Numbered from the stretch's first letter, positions 1 through 8,413 are shown. The stretch is DNA of 55,586 nucleotides from JAUVXE01 sp964349355 (GCA_964349355.1 CAYGFZ010000008.1:1-55586), one strand, 5' to 3'. Notes: generated by a model not told the origin, from the sequence alone. Numbers and translations: made by a program.

Positions 1-893
1 TGATCGCCCGGATGAGCGCTGCCCGGCCCAAGATCGGCGACTATCCGTTCACGACCCTCACTCCCAACGTCGGAGTCGTGCGCGCGGGAGATTACTCCTT
101 CGTCGTCGCGGATGTACCGGGTTTGATCGAAGGGGCCCACGAAGGGGTCGGACTGGGTCACGCATTCCTCCGCCACATCGAGCGAACAGCACTCATCCTT
201 CATGTCGTCGACATGTCCGGAGGATGGGAGGGGCGCGATCCTCTCGAAGACATCGTTGTGATCGACCGCGAGCTTCAGATGCACGCTGCCGAGCTCGCTA
301 TCCGTCCGAGGGTGATCGTCTGCAACAAGATCGATACCGAGGGCGGTCGGGAGAACTATGCGCGCGTAGCCGCGTACGCCGAAGAACTCGAGATCCCGTG
401 TTATGGCGTCTCGGCGGTGACCGGCGAGGGGGTCGACGGGTTCGTGCTCGCCGTCGGAGGCATCGTGCATGAGTTGCGCAGCACGGCTGCCGCCGAGAAG
501 GCCGTCGAGCAGGTCTACTCCGTAAAGGCGCCGCAGCGCGCGACCTTCCACGTGCAGCGAACCGGCAAGAACAGCTTCGAGGTCATCGGCACCGGCGTGG
601 AGCGCATGGTCATCATGACCGAGATACACAACGAGGAAGCGATCGCATTTCTCCAGAAGCGTCTCGTGAAAGCGGGCGTCGAGAAGGCGCTGGGAGAGGC
701 CGGGGCCCTCGATGGCGATGAGATCACCATCGCCGGCGTGACGTTTGAGTTCTCCGGGGTGCTCGCATCCGATCCCGAGGCCAAGGCCGAGGACGTGGAG
801 CCGGAGCCTGAAGGACCCGCTGAGCCCGAAGAGCCGGGGTCGGTCGAGGTGGCGGATGAACCGGAGGGACAGCGGTCGCAGGGGGAGGGGTAG
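1..893 (+). CDS. obgE: GTPase ObgE/CgtA, 3' part (5' end outside window)
   Basis: Ribosome-assembly GTPase of the Obg family, which acts on the 50S subunit and in stress signalling. The reading frame is already open at base 3, so the N-terminal glycine-rich Obg domain and the Walker A (G1) motif lie upstream of the window. Visible here are the switch region ARPKIGDYPFTT, the G3 motif DVPGLIEGAHEG, the G4 motif NKID, and the C-terminal OCT domain (about the last 120 residues before an acidic, Glu/Pro-rich tail). A start at the ATG at base 12 would cut the GTPase domain and is not credible. The stop codon is immediately followed by the proB ATG, so the two genes are translationally linked. Confidence 0.95.
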   Translation, partial: IARMSAARPKIGDYPFTTLTPNVGVVRAGDYSFVVADVPGLIEGAHEGVGLGHAFLRHIERTALILHVVDMSGGWEGRDPLEDIVVIDRELQMHAAELAIRPRVIVCNKIDTEGGRENYARVAAYAEELEIPCYGVSAVTGEGVDGFVLAVGGIVHELRSTAAAEKAVEQVYSVKAPQRATFHVQRTGKNSFEVIGTGVERMVIMTEIHNEEAIAFLQKRLVKAGVEKALGEAGALDGDEITIAGVTFEFSGVLASDPEAKAEDVEPEPEGPAEPEEPGSVEVADEPEGQRSQGEG

Positions 894-2000
894 ATGGCGG
901 ACCTAAGGCGGGTAGTGATCAAGGTGGGGAGTTCGACTCTCGCCCCCGAGGGTGAGGGGCTCGACCGTGTCTTCGTCGATTCTCTCGTCGAGCAGATCGC
1001 GACAGTTCGCGCCGCCGGGGTAGAGGTCGTGCTCGTGACGTCCGCGGCCATTGCCGCAGGGATCGAGTCACTCGATCTTGCGACCAGGCCCACCGACATG
1101 CCCACGCTTCAGGCGGCGGCATCAGTGGGGCAGGTGCAGGTCCTCGGCATGTATGCAGCACTGTTCGCCGCACGGGGGATGACCGTTGGTCAGGTACTCG
1201 TCACGCGCCATGACACCGCACATCGGCAGGCATACCTCCATGCACGCGACACGCTCGAACGGCTGCTTAGTCTGGGTGTCGTGCCGATCGTCAACGAGAA
1301 CGACACCGTCGCAGTCGACGAGATCCGCTTCGGCGATAATGACACGCTCGCGGCGCTCGTGGCGACGATGGTCGGAGCCGACCTGGCGGTGCTGCTGACC
1401 GACATCGCGGGCCTTTACGATTCAGATCCCCGCGAAAACGGGGGGGCGCGTCTGCTGGAGCACGTCGAGAAGCTGACGCCCGAGATGCTCTCCGCAGCGG
1501 GCGGGACCGGCTCGGCGGCCGGTTCGGGCGGCATGGCGACGAAGGTGGAAGCGGCCAAGGTCCTGATGCGGGCCGGGATCCCGATGGTGGTGTGTGACGG
1601 CCGACGCGAAAACGTGGTAGTTGATGCGGTCGCCGGTATGCCTGTGGGCACCCTCTTCGCCGGAGGAAAGGCCGGACTCGGTGCACGGAAGCTGTGGATC
1701 GCTCTTGGCGGCGCAGCGAAGGGCGAGGTCGTGATCGATGACGGGGCCCGGACGGCTCTCCTTGAGCGTGGTAAGAGTCTGCTGCCGGCCGGTGTCGTGA
1801 GTGTGAAAGGTCCGTTCGTGGCCGGTGATGCGATAGTATTGAAGGACCTGTCGGGCGAGGTGATCGCACGGGGCCTTGCGGGGTTGTCCTCGGTCGATCT
1901 CGAGTCGGTGCGCGGCATGACGTCGCCACGCATCGCCGAGATTCTTCCGCAGGCTGCGGGCATGGAGGTCGTTCACCGGGACCACCTGGTGATCCTCTAA
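894..2000 (+). CDS. proB: Glutamate 5-kinase
   Basis: Phosphorylates L-glutamate to glutamyl-5-phosphate, the first step of proline synthesis, in the cytoplasm. At 368 residues it has the usual two-domain form. The N-terminal amino acid kinase domain carries VVIKVGSSTL at the phosphate-binding start, VTSAAIAAG and the VNENDTVAVDEIRFGDND substrate-loop block. A C-terminal PUA domain follows (about residues 275-355). The family more often reads SSGAIAAG where this protein has TSAAIAAG. The start ATG directly abuts the obgE stop codon, and proA follows after 59 bases. It forms a proline operon with proA. Confidence 0.96.
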   Translation: MADLRRVVIKVGSSTLAPEGEGLDRVFVDSLVEQIATVRAAGVEVVLVTSAAIAAGIESLDLATRPTDMPTLQAAASVGQVQVLGMYAALFAARGMTVGQVLVTRHDTAHRQAYLHARDTLERLLSLGVVPIVNENDTVAVDEIRFGDNDTLAALVATMVGADLAVLLTDIAGLYDSDPRENGGARLLEHVEKLTPEMLSAAGGTGSAAGSGGMATKVEAAKVLMRAGIPMVVCDGRRENVVVDAVAGMPVGTLFAGGKAGLGARKLWIALGGAAKGEVVIDDGARTALLERGKSLLPAGVVSVKGPFVAGDAIVLKDLSGEVIARGLAGLSSVDLESVRGMTSPRIAEILPQAAGMEVVHRDHLVIL

Positions 2001-2059
2001 GGAGTTGGCTGGTCCCGCAACGGTGCGGGGCACGGAGTGTGACGGGAAGGAATCGACGG

Positions 2060-3313
2060 ATGTCGGAAGTGATGAATCTCGCTCGGAGGGCCAGGGTGGC
2101 GAGCCGCAGGCTCGGCAACACCTCGACCGATCAGCGCAATCGTGCTCTGCTGGCGATGGCGCACGGACTCATGCACGGCCAAGAGGAGATACTTGCGGCC
2201 AATGCGGCCGACATGGAGGCGGCACGGGCGAAGAACGTCGCCGAATCCCTTCTCGACCGGCTCGAGCTGACTCCGGGGCGGTTGAAGTCCATGTCCGAGT
2301 CGCTCAAGGCGCTCTCGTTGCTGCCGGACCCCATCGGCGAGGTCATCGAGGGGCACACGCTCCCCAACGGGATCCAGCTCACGCAGATCCGCGTCCCCCT
2401 CGGTGTCGTCGCGATCATCTACGAGGCGCGTCCCAACGTGACCGCAGATGCGGCGGGGCTGTGCATCAAGACGGGCAATGCTGTGATCCTGCGTGGCGGG
2501 TCGCTCGCTGTGAACTCCAACCTCGCACTCACGCGCGTGCTGGCGAACTCGGCCAGTGGGGCGGGCATGCCCGATGGCAGCATCCAGAGCGTGGAGTCCA
2601 CCGAGCGCGAGGCTGCCGAGGAGCTCATGGGGTTGCACGGCCACATCGACGTCCTCATTCCTCGCGGCGGTGCGGGCCTGATCCGCAGCGTGGTGGAGAA
2701 TGCGAAGGTGCCCGTTATCGAGACCGGCGTCGGAAACTGCCACGTCTACGTGCACAGCGCGGCCGACGCCGATATGGCCCGCCGGATCGTCGTGAACGCG
2801 AAGGTCCAGCGACCGGGGGTCTGCAACGCCGCGGAAAGCCTGCTCGTCGACGAGGAGGTCTTCGCGCGAGTCCTGCCACCGATCCTGCGAGAGCTCGAGT
2901 CGGCAGGCGTGACGATCATCGCCGACGAGCACGTCCGTTCGCTCGGTGCTGTCATGCGTATCGAGGCTGCCACCGAGGAGGATTGGGGTACGGAGTACCT
3001 CGGCATGAAGATCTCGGTGAAGGTCGTCTCCGGACTCGATGAGGCCATCACCCACATCAACACCTATGGCAGCAAGCACTCCGAGGCGATCGTGACGGGC
3101 GACTACGCGGCCGCTCGGCGATTCCTCGCCGAGGTGGACGCCGCGGCGGTGTATGTGAACGCTTCGACGCGCTTCACAGACGGCGGCGAGTTCGGCCTCG
3201 GTGCCGAGATCGGCATCTCCACACAGAAGTTGCACGCCCGTGGCCCGATGGGTCTCGCGGCGCTCACATCGACCAAGTTCATCGCCATGGGAAGTGGACA
3301 GATCCGGGAGTGA
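2060..3313 (+). CDS. proA: Glutamate-5-semialdehyde dehydrogenase (gamma-glutamyl phosphate reductase)
   Basis: Reduces glutamyl-5-phosphate with NADPH to glutamate semialdehyde, the second step of proline synthesis. The protein is 417 residues, the typical family length. It shows the aldehyde dehydrogenase fold with the NAD(P)-binding block YEARPNVTADAAGLC and the catalytic cysteine region KVQRPGVCNAAESLL. The ATG at 2060 is preferred over an in-frame GTG at 2039 because GGGAAGGA at about 2042-2050 is correctly spaced from 2060 and the family begins at this point. Its stop overlaps the nadD start by four bases. Confidence 0.95.
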   Translation: MSEVMNLARRARVASRRLGNTSTDQRNRALLAMAHGLMHGQEEILAANAADMEAARAKNVAESLLDRLELTPGRLKSMSESLKALSLLPDPIGEVIEGHTLPNGIQLTQIRVPLGVVAIIYEARPNVTADAAGLCIKTGNAVILRGGSLAVNSNLALTRVLANSASGAGMPDGSIQSVESTEREAAEELMGLHGHIDVLIPRGGAGLIRSVVENAKVPVIETGVGNCHVYVHSAADADMARRIVVNAKVQRPGVCNAAESLLVDEEVFARVLPPILRELESAGVTIIADEHVRSLGAVMRIEAATEEDWGTEYLGMKISVKVVSGLDEAITHINTYGSKHSEAIVTGDYAAARRFLAEVDAAAVYVNASTRFTDGGEFGLGAEIGISTQKLHARGPMGLAALTSTKFIAMGSGQIRE

Positions 3314-3933
3314 GGACCACGACGCGCCTGGGCATCATGGGCGGGACCTTCGATCCCGTCCACTTCGGACACCTCGTGACGGCTGAGGAAGCGCTCGTCC
3401 AGTTTAACCTGGACCGCGTGCTCTTCATGCCGACAGGACGTCCTGCGCGCAAGACCTCCCAGGCCGTTACCTCGGCGGAGCACAGATACCTTATGACCGT
3501 CATCGCGACGGCGGCCAACCCGGACTTCGACGTCTCGCGCATGGAGATCGACCGGCCGGGACTCTCCTACACCGTCGACACCCTGCATGCGCTCCGTGAG
3601 ATGTACGGACCGCAGACGGAACTGTTCTTCATCACGGGCGCCGATGCGGTGTGGGAGATCGTGACGTGGAGGGAAGCCGAGCGATTCCGGGGGCTCGCGA
3701 CCTTCATCGCGGCCACGCGACCAGGATACGACCTCGATACAGCACGCACCGGGCACGCCGAGGAGCTCGCGGCCCTGGGGATCGAGTTCATCGAGGTGCC
3801 CGCCCTGGCGATCTCGTCGACCGATATACGCGCTCGCGTCGTCGAGCGCCGTCCGATCCGCTATCTCATGCCCGAGGCGGTCGCCTCCTACATCCACAAG
3901 TACCGGCTCTACCGTGAGGGGGGCCGGTCGTGA
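3310..3933 (+). CDS. nadD: Nicotinate-nucleotide adenylyltransferase
   Basis: Joins ATP and nicotinate mononucleotide to give deamido-NAD in NAD synthesis. The 207-residue protein has the nucleotidyltransferase signature GGTFDPVHFGHL near the N-terminus, and the ISSTDIR block near the C-terminus (about residue 175) that replaces the classical KMSKS-like site in this family. The GTG start overlaps the proA stop (GTGA), and the gene is followed by yqeK with another GTGA overlap. The nadD-yqeK-(LytR_C)-rsfS order is the common Gram-positive arrangement. Confidence 0.95.
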   Translation: MRTTTRLGIMGGTFDPVHFGHLVTAEEALVQFNLDRVLFMPTGRPARKTSQAVTSAEHRYLMTVIATAANPDFDVSRMEIDRPGLSYTVDTLHALREMYGPQTELFFITGADAVWEIVTWREAERFRGLATFIAATRPGYDLDTARTGHAEELAALGIEFIEVPALAISSTDIRARVVERRPIRYLMPEAVASYIHKYRLYREGGRS

Positions 3934-4511
3934 CCGTGACCGCCGCCGAGGCCCGCGCCGCACTCGCCGCGCGCCTCGGCGCCGGCGCGTACGCGCACAG
4001 TGTCGCGGTCGCCGAGACCGCGTCTCGGCTCGCCGATGTCTACGGCATCGACCCGGCCGAAGGTTACCTCGGCGGATTGTTGCACGATTGGGCGCGTGAG
4101 CTTGGATCGGATCGACTCCTTGCCCAGGCCGAGGCTCTCGGCGTCGATATCACCGATGTCGACCGGGCGGTACCCTACCTGCTGCACGCACGGGTCGGCG
4201 CACTGACCGTACGCGACACGCTTCCGGGGCTCTCGGAACGCATCACCACAGCCATAGAGCGTCACACGACCGGGGCATCCGGCATGGGCGATCTGGATAT
4301 GGTCGTCTACCTGGCCGACATGCTCGAACCGGGTCGCGACTTCGATGGCATGGAGGAGCTGCGCGGTGCGATCGGCCGGTTCGGACTGGAAGAGTTGTAC
4401 GCGCAGGCCTATACGGCCTCGCTCCTGCACCTGCTCAAGAGGAGAAAGCACCTCCACCCCCAGACTCTCGCGGCATGGAACGCCGTCGTCGAGAGCCGGG
4501 AGCACCGATGA
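3930..4511 (+). CDS. yqeK: YqeK-type HD-domain hydrolase (diadenosine tetraphosphatase)
   Basis: HD-superfamily metal-dependent phosphohydrolase of the YqeK family; members split Ap4A symmetrically to ADP. In 193 residues it shows an early HS motif (YAHSVAVAETA), the HD pair in GGLLHDWARELG, HARVGALTVRD, and a later IERHTTGASGMGDLDMVVYLADMLEPG segment (residues about 110-130), all as in the family. It is translationally coupled to nadD upstream (GTGA) and to the LytR_C gene downstream (ATGA). The function is assigned from the family, not from the sequence alone. Confidence 0.9.
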   Translation: MTVTAAEARAALAARLGAGAYAHSVAVAETASRLADVYGIDPAEGYLGGLLHDWARELGSDRLLAQAEALGVDITDVDRAVPYLLHARVGALTVRDTLPGLSERITTAIERHTTGASGMGDLDMVVYLADMLEPGRDFDGMEELRGAIGRFGLEELYAQAYTASLLHLLKRRKHLHPQTLAAWNAVVESREHR

Positions 4512-5689
4512 GCGCCCGGAGACGTGACGCCATGCCGCCTCCGCGACGCCGCCGCTCTCACGGGCCCGCGAGCGACTCTCGCCGTCGCGTACGCCGGCCC
4601 GCCGAGGCGCCAGAGATGCCCTCCGGGTGGCGCGGCTCGCGCCGGAGTTCGGGTGTGCGCAAACGAGCCGAGCGCGAACTGGCCATCCATGGGGTCCGCG
4701 AGCGGGTCGCCGGGGTCGCGGACGGCGTGAAGAGCGGCGTGCAGGCTGCGGTCTTTGTCGCCGTGAGGGTTCTCGGGATCGCACTGGTGGCCATCGTCGG
4801 CTTGCTTCTCATCGCCACAGTCGTCAACAGCGTCGCCCGTTGGAACGCGGTTCGTGTTGCCGAGCGCGAAGCCTCGCCTGAGGCGCAACAGGAGCGTGCG
4901 CGCTATAACCTGCTGCTCATCGGCGTGACCGAAGGCCGGGCGACCGGCTTTCTGGTGTTGCGCGCGGTACCCGATCAAGAGCAGGTCTTCGGCATCGCCA
5001 TACCCGACGGAGCGTTCGTCGAGATACCGGGGCAGGGCTTCGACCGGATCGGTGAGAGCTTCTCCGACGGCCCCGAGACTTCTCTGTCAACGGTCACGAA
5101 CTTCTTCACGGTGTCGTTCAACTCCTACGTCGTGGTCGACTCTAGCGACTACCAGGGGGCACTCACCACCCAGGACGTATCGGGAGTTCTCGACAACGTC
5201 TTGGATAGCAACCTCTCCGCCGAGGAGTCCGACAGATGGCGGGAGGTGTTCGCTGCTATCCCTGTAGCGAATGTCGCGCTGGTGCCGATGCCGGTGAAAC
5301 CGGTCAACGTCGGCGACCAGACCTACTTCGAGCCACAGCGCGAGGAGATCGCCGACTTGCTCGCCTCATGGTGGGATGTGACGATCGACGCCGAGGATGG
5401 CGCGACGCGGGTGATCGTCTATAACGGATCCGGCGAGCCCGGAGTCGCCGGTGAGGTGGCCCAGGTACTGATCCGTGCTGGCTTTCGGGTGGTCGACACC
5501 AAGAATGCGGACACTTTCGACTATGCGACCACGCAGATCGTCGTTCAGGGCGGGGATGCGGAGGCGGGGGAGCTGGTGCGCGAGGTCCTCGGCGTGGGAG
5601 AGATCGTCGATGTTCCTGCGGAGCAGGAGGTCGCCGACGTGATCATCATCATCGGAGCCGACTACGCCACGTCCAAACCGGCTCCATAG
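4508..5689 (+). CDS. Membrane-anchored LytR C-terminal domain protein with a degenerate LCP-like domain
   Basis: The protein is 393 residues from the ATG at 4508, which overlaps the yqeK stop (ATGA) and has a GGGA upstream; an in-frame ATG at 4475 is less likely. The layout is a basic cytoplasmic N-terminus rich in Arg (residues 1-75), one membrane helix (about 85-115), then an outer region. Residues about 125-300 follow the pattern of LytR-CpsA-Psr (LCP) phosphotransferases (NLLLIGV, then VEIPGQGFDRIGESF and NSYVVVDSSDY), but the catalytic Arg/Asp positions are replaced: the usual IPRDT is IPDGA here. The C-terminal 90 residues form a LytR_C domain (VIVYNGSGEPGVAGEVAQVL). It probably acts in the envelope, without proven transferase activity. 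Confidence 0.85.
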   Translation: MSARRRDAMPPPRRRRSHGPASDSRRRVRRPAEAPEMPSGWRGSRRSSGVRKRAERELAIHGVRERVAGVADGVKSGVQAAVFVAVRVLGIALVAIVGLLLIATVVNSVARWNAVRVAEREASPEAQQERARYNLLLIGVTEGRATGFLVLRAVPDQEQVFGIAIPDGAFVEIPGQGFDRIGESFSDGPETSLSTVTNFFTVSFNSYVVVDSSDYQGALTTQDVSGVLDNVLDSNLSAEESDRWREVFAAIPVANVALVPMPVKPVNVGDQTYFEPQREEIADLLASWWDVTIDAEDGATRVIVYNGSGEPGVAGEVAQVLIRAGFRVVDTKNADTFDYATTQIVVQGGDAEAGELVREVLGVGEIVDVPAEQEVADVIIIIGADYATSKPAP

Positions 5690-5786
5690 AAGCGTTCAGG
5701 CACGGACGGACGGCCGCGTGAGCGGCTGATACAGACCTACGGGACGAAAGCAGGGCAGAGCACTGGAATCGAAAGAGTTCGCGATC

Positions 5787-6137
5787 TTGGCCGCAGAGGC
5801 GGCCGCCGAGAAGAAGGCCGAGGACATCATCGTGATGGACGTCGGAGGACTGCTTGTGGTCACCGACTACTTCGTCATCTGTACGGGGCGCACCGACCGA
5901 CAGGTGCGCAGTATCGCCGAGGAGGTCGAGCTCAAGCTCAAGCACGCCGGTCTCGCGCCGATCGGCGTCGAGGGCTCTGAAGAGGGTAAGTGGGTGTTGG
6001 TCGACTTCGTCGACGTAGTGCTCCACGTCTTCCAGCCCGAGGAGCGGGAGTTCTACCGTCTCGAGAAGCTATGGGGCGAGGCTAAGCACCTTGAACTGCC
6101 CGAGAGCGTCGCGGGTCCCGGGGCCGACGGATCGTGA
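5787..6137 (+). CDS. rsfS: Ribosome silencing factor
   Basis: RsfS/Iojap family: binds ribosomal protein uL14 and blocks subunit joining when nutrients run low. The 116 residues contain the core KKAEDIIVMDVGGLLVVTDY, then CTGRTDRQVRSIAEEV and the GKWVLVDFVDVVLHVF block, matching the family throughout. The start is uncertain: the TTG at 5787 is the first conventional start, but a CTG at 5763 in the same frame adds ESKEFAIL, which matches the usual family N-terminus, and has AGGG about 8 bases upstream. An in-frame TGA at 5727 limits any longer form. The downstream EamA gene overlaps the stop (GTGA). Confidence 0.93.
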   Translation: MAAEAAAEKKAEDIIVMDVGGLLVVTDYFVICTGRTDRQVRSIAEEVELKLKHAGLAPIGVEGSEEGKWVLVDFVDVVLHVFQPEEREFYRLEKLWGEAKHLELPESVAGPGADGS

Positions 6138-7087
6138 CCCCGCGTGCACGACGGCTCTGGATCACCCTCGCCCTCGTGGGCGTGGCGGCGATCTGGGGCG
6201 GTACTTTCGTCATGGTCAAAGATGCGGTCGAGCGCTACCCCCTCTACGGGTTCCTCGGCTTGCGGTTCTTTATCGCCGTCGTGGCGTTCTCGGCGCTGTT
6301 CCCCCGGTCTTTCGTTCGTTTTCGTCCGGGAACGCTGCAGGTCGGCCTACTGGCCGGCGCACTTCTGACTGTCGGCTACATCTTTCAGACGTGGGGATTG
6401 CAGGGTACGACCGCGAGCAAGGCGGCGTTCATCACCGGGATGTTCGTCGTCATCACCCCTTTGATGCAGGCTGTTGTCCTCCGGATGCCGCCACGCGCGG
6501 TGACGCTGGCAGGTGTCGCACTCGCTGTGGCGGGGTTGTGGCTCCTGTCGGGCGCCTCTGCCGAGGGTTGGACCGCCGGTGATACGCGGGTGCTGATCTG
6601 TGCAGCAGCCTACGCCGCTCACATGATCGTGTTGGGGAGCCTGGGGACCCGTCACGACGTCGGGGCGCTCACTCTCACGCAGCTTCTCACTGTCGCGGTC
6701 TCGTGCGGGGCGATATCGCTCGCGTTCGAGCGACCCGGATTGCCTCCCGACGGCGGTGTATGGGTGGCGCTCGTAGTCACCGGTGTCCTGGCCTCGGCGG
6801 TGGCGTTCGCCGTGCAGACCTACGCACAGCGCTACATCTCTCCGACGAAGACCGCGCTAATTCTCGTGATGGAGCCGGCGTTCGGCGGGCTGTTCGGCTG
6901 GTTGGCAGGGGATTACTTCGGGATCGGCGGCCTTGCCGGGAGCGCGCTCATTCTCGGCGGGATGGTGCTTGCCGAACTCGTCGGTGTGCCCAAGGGCGTC
7001 GGCGATCGTGTGGTCCACGAGCCGAGCCTGGAAGGCATCCCGGTGCCGGTCGTCGAGCCGGCGAATGCAGCGGTTGACCGCGAGTGA
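6134..7087 (+). CDS. DMT-superfamily transporter, EamA family
   Basis: Inner-membrane transporter of 317 residues with ten predicted membrane segments arranged as two EamA repeats. The first repeat begins with the typical ALVGVAAIWGGTFVMVKDA, and the second contains FAVQTYAQRYISPTKTALIL, which is the family's strongest signature. The substrate cannot be told from sequence; the family exports amino acids, metabolites or drugs. The last 25 residues form a Pro/Val-rich cytoplasmic tail. The GTG start overlaps the rsfS stop. The last codons overlap the -35 element of the tRNA-Ala promoter. Confidence 0.9.
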   Translation: MTPRARRLWITLALVGVAAIWGGTFVMVKDAVERYPLYGFLGLRFFIAVVAFSALFPRSFVRFRPGTLQVGLLAGALLTVGYIFQTWGLQGTTASKAAFITGMFVVITPLMQAVVLRMPPRAVTLAGVALAVAGLWLLSGASAEGWTAGDTRVLICAAAYAAHMIVLGSLGTRHDVGALTLTQLLTVAVSCGAISLAFERPGLPPDGGVWVALVVTGVLASAVAFAVQTYAQRYISPTKTALILVMEPAFGGLFGWLAGDYFGIGGLAGSALILGGMVLAELVGVPKGVGDRVVHEPSLEGIPVPVVEPANAAVDRE

Positions 7088-7101
7088 ACGCCTGATATAC
7101 T
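7074..7101 (+). promoter_or_regulatory. Sigma-70-type promoter for tRNA-Ala
   Basis: TTGACC at 7074-7079 and TATACT at 7096-7101 with a 16-base spacer. Both are close to the consensus and lie about 30 bases upstream of the tRNA. The -35 box sits within the end of the EamA gene. This is the clearest sigma-70 promoter in the window. Confidence 0.75.
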
Positions 7102-7132
7102 AACGCCTGCCGCGCAAGCGGATATTAGATGT

Positions 7133-7208
7133 GGGGCCTTAGCTCAGCTGGGAGAGCGCATGGCTGGCAGCCATGAGGTCAGGGGTTCGATCCCCCTAGG
7201 CTCCACCA
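7133..7208 (+). tRNA. tRNA-Ala (anticodon GGC), CCA encoded
   Basis: A 76-base cloverleaf can be folded by eye. The acceptor stem is GGGGCCT/AGGCTCC with one G-U pair, the D stem GCTC/GAGC, the anticodon stem CATGG/CCATG with loop CTGGCAG (anticodon GGC), and the T stem AGGGG/CCCCT with loop TTCGATC. The 3' CCA is encoded. The defence island begins right behind it, so it is a candidate integration site. Confidence 0.97.
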
Positions 7209-7286
7209 AAAGAGTCTTACTCAAACCCTGTGTGAGAAAAGACGCCATACGGCACCAAGCACTACGGTTTGAGTTGTTAGTTTGAG

Positions 7287-7318
7287 GAAGAAGCCCACTT
7301 GAGAGAGTGGGCTTCTTC
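7287..7318 (+). terminator. Strong hairpin downstream of tRNA-Ala
   Basis: A perfect 13-base-pair stem (GAAGAAGCCCACT / AGTGGGCTTCTTC) with a six-base loop TGAGAG. It lies 78 bases past the tRNA end. There is no run of T after the stem beyond the CTTCTTC within it, so it is a likely but not classical intrinsic terminator. Confidence 0.7.
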
Positions 7319-7425
7319 GCGTCCGTGGCCTTTGCAGGTGAATCTGGCCTACATGCGGCCTGGAGGCCGGGACTCAAGAGCGTGCTGAACGGTTCAGCTA
7401 GTTCTGGTGTGACCGTGGCGTCCGC

Positions 7426-7862
7426 ATGGACAAGAATCCGACTGAAGAACACCTGGTTGAACTGCTTTGAATCGCGGAGCTGCGAGGGCTGCGCAAGTCT
7501 CGGCAGGCGCTCTCGGCCTCAAGCCTCTGTCGTGCGCGGCTGCTCGTGAGAGCTCTTGGTGATGGGGATGCAGACGTTGCACTTGAGCGGCTGATTTCGC
7601 TGGTCGATGAGTACGGAGAGGACCGCGACATCGCTGCGGCGATGGTGAGCATCGGCTGGGACAGCAGCGGCGCAAGCGCGCTTGAGCGCCTGAATGAATT
7701 CGGCAGTCTCCATGACGTGGATCAGCGCACGGTGCGAAGGCGGAGTGACGCCGGGATTCACAAGCTGGCCGTGTTGCTGGTGGGCGCTGACCCGCGGCTG
7801 CAGCCCGTGCAGTCCTCGTGCTGTCGTCGGCTGGGTCAGTGGTACAGCTTCAAATTGAGTAG
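7426..7862 (+). pseudogene. Broken gene of unknown function
   Basis: A frame beginning at the ATG at 7426 (MDKNPTEEHLVELL) is stopped by TGA at 7468-7470. It continues in the same frame with protein-like sequence: an alanine/leucine-rich helical part, then RDIAAAMVSIGWD and DQRTVRRRSDAGIHKLA. Around 7790-7812 the protein-like signal appears to move to another frame, where ARAVLVLSSAGSVVQLQIE runs to a TAG at 7860-7862. One in-frame stop plus one probable frameshift mark it as decayed. I do not recognise the family; the TVRRRSDAGI stretch suggests a small DNA-associated or regulatory protein, but this is weak. It supports repeated turnover at this integration hotspot. Confidence 0.5.
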
Positions 7863-7883
7863 CGCGCGCCGCCGAACATGTTG

Positions 7884-8165
7884 ATGGGACGACCCGTCCT
7901 TCGTATCGACGGGCGAGACATTGCCGTCGATCTTCCTGTGGTCGAACTTTGCTCAGAAGAACAGCGCTACCGGTCACAACTCGAAGATTCGGTCGCGGTA
8001 GAGGATCTTCCGGTCGGGATTCACTTGCAGTGGCGTGGCGAGAAGCCTGCAACGTACACGGCAGTCTTGGAGGGAGGCGAGGGAATGAGGCTGCAGGCCA
8101 CAGTACGGCTGGGACACCTTCAATGCCGTCTCTCGCTCAATGACGGGCAGTTAGTGTTCGACTAG
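7884..8165 (+). CDS. Hypothetical small protein, island left end
   Basis: Intact frame of 93 residues from the ATG at 7884 (an ATG at 7878 gives two more). It reads as a compact beta-rich soluble protein, for example LRIDGRDIAVDLPVVEL and later LQATVRLGHLQCRLSLNDG, with no membrane segment and no known motif. There is no clear ribosome binding site. It may be the continuation or partner of the broken gene just upstream, which ends 21 bases before it. Function unknown; it may itself be a remnant. Confidence 0.45.
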   Translation: MGRPVLRIDGRDIAVDLPVVELCSEEQRYRSQLEDSVAVEDLPVGIHLQWRGEKPATYTAVLEGGEGMRLQATVRLGHLQCRLSLNDGQLVFD

Positions 8166-8413
8166 GCTGGAGAACGGCGCGACCATCGCATGGATGGGGA
8201 GATATGCAGATTGTCCGACGGAGTATGCATGTGATATTCTGGAAGCAGGTATAAGCGCTGTATCGTGATGCGCCGCCTATCTCAACATTCATTGCAGGTG
8301 TAGGGGATTCTCACGCCCGCATGTCAGCGGCTGAGCTTATGATCAAGGGGGATGGCTGAAGGTGCGGCGGCGCCGGGGATCTCATCCCGGATTAACAAAA
8401 TGGAGAAGTGAAA
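8166..8413. other. Noncoding stretch ahead of the defence operon
   Basis: No convincing reading frame. It holds a candidate promoter (8211-8238) and an imperfect inverted repeat at 8373-8390 (CCGGGGAT / ATCCCGG) followed by ATTAACAAAA and then the ribosome binding site of the next small ORF. The inverted repeat could be an operator or a leader hairpin. Nothing else recognisable. Confidence 0.5.
8211..8238 (+). promoter_or_regulatory. Candidate promoter of the defence operon
   Basis: TTGTCC at 8211-8216 and GATATT at 8233-8238, spaced by 16 bases, with TGT just ahead of the -10 box. An alternative -10, TATAAG, lies at 8250-8255. It is the only reasonable promoter-like pair before the operon. 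Confidence 0.35.

Noticed and set aside
1997..3235. 412-residue minus-strand ORF antisense to proA
   Set aside because: GC-rich shadow frame: low-complexity composition and no family, while proA on the other strand is complete.
7144..7452. Minus-strand ORF of 102 residues ending VEPRGIEPLTSWLPAMRSPS
   Set aside because: This end is the reverse translation of the tRNA-Ala gene, a well-known annotation artefact; the rest crosses a hairpin and the island's noncoding start.
7307..7549. Plus-strand ORF of 80 residues beginning in the terminator hairpin
   Set aside because: It begins within the hairpin, has no ribosome binding site and overlaps the better-supported broken gene in another frame.
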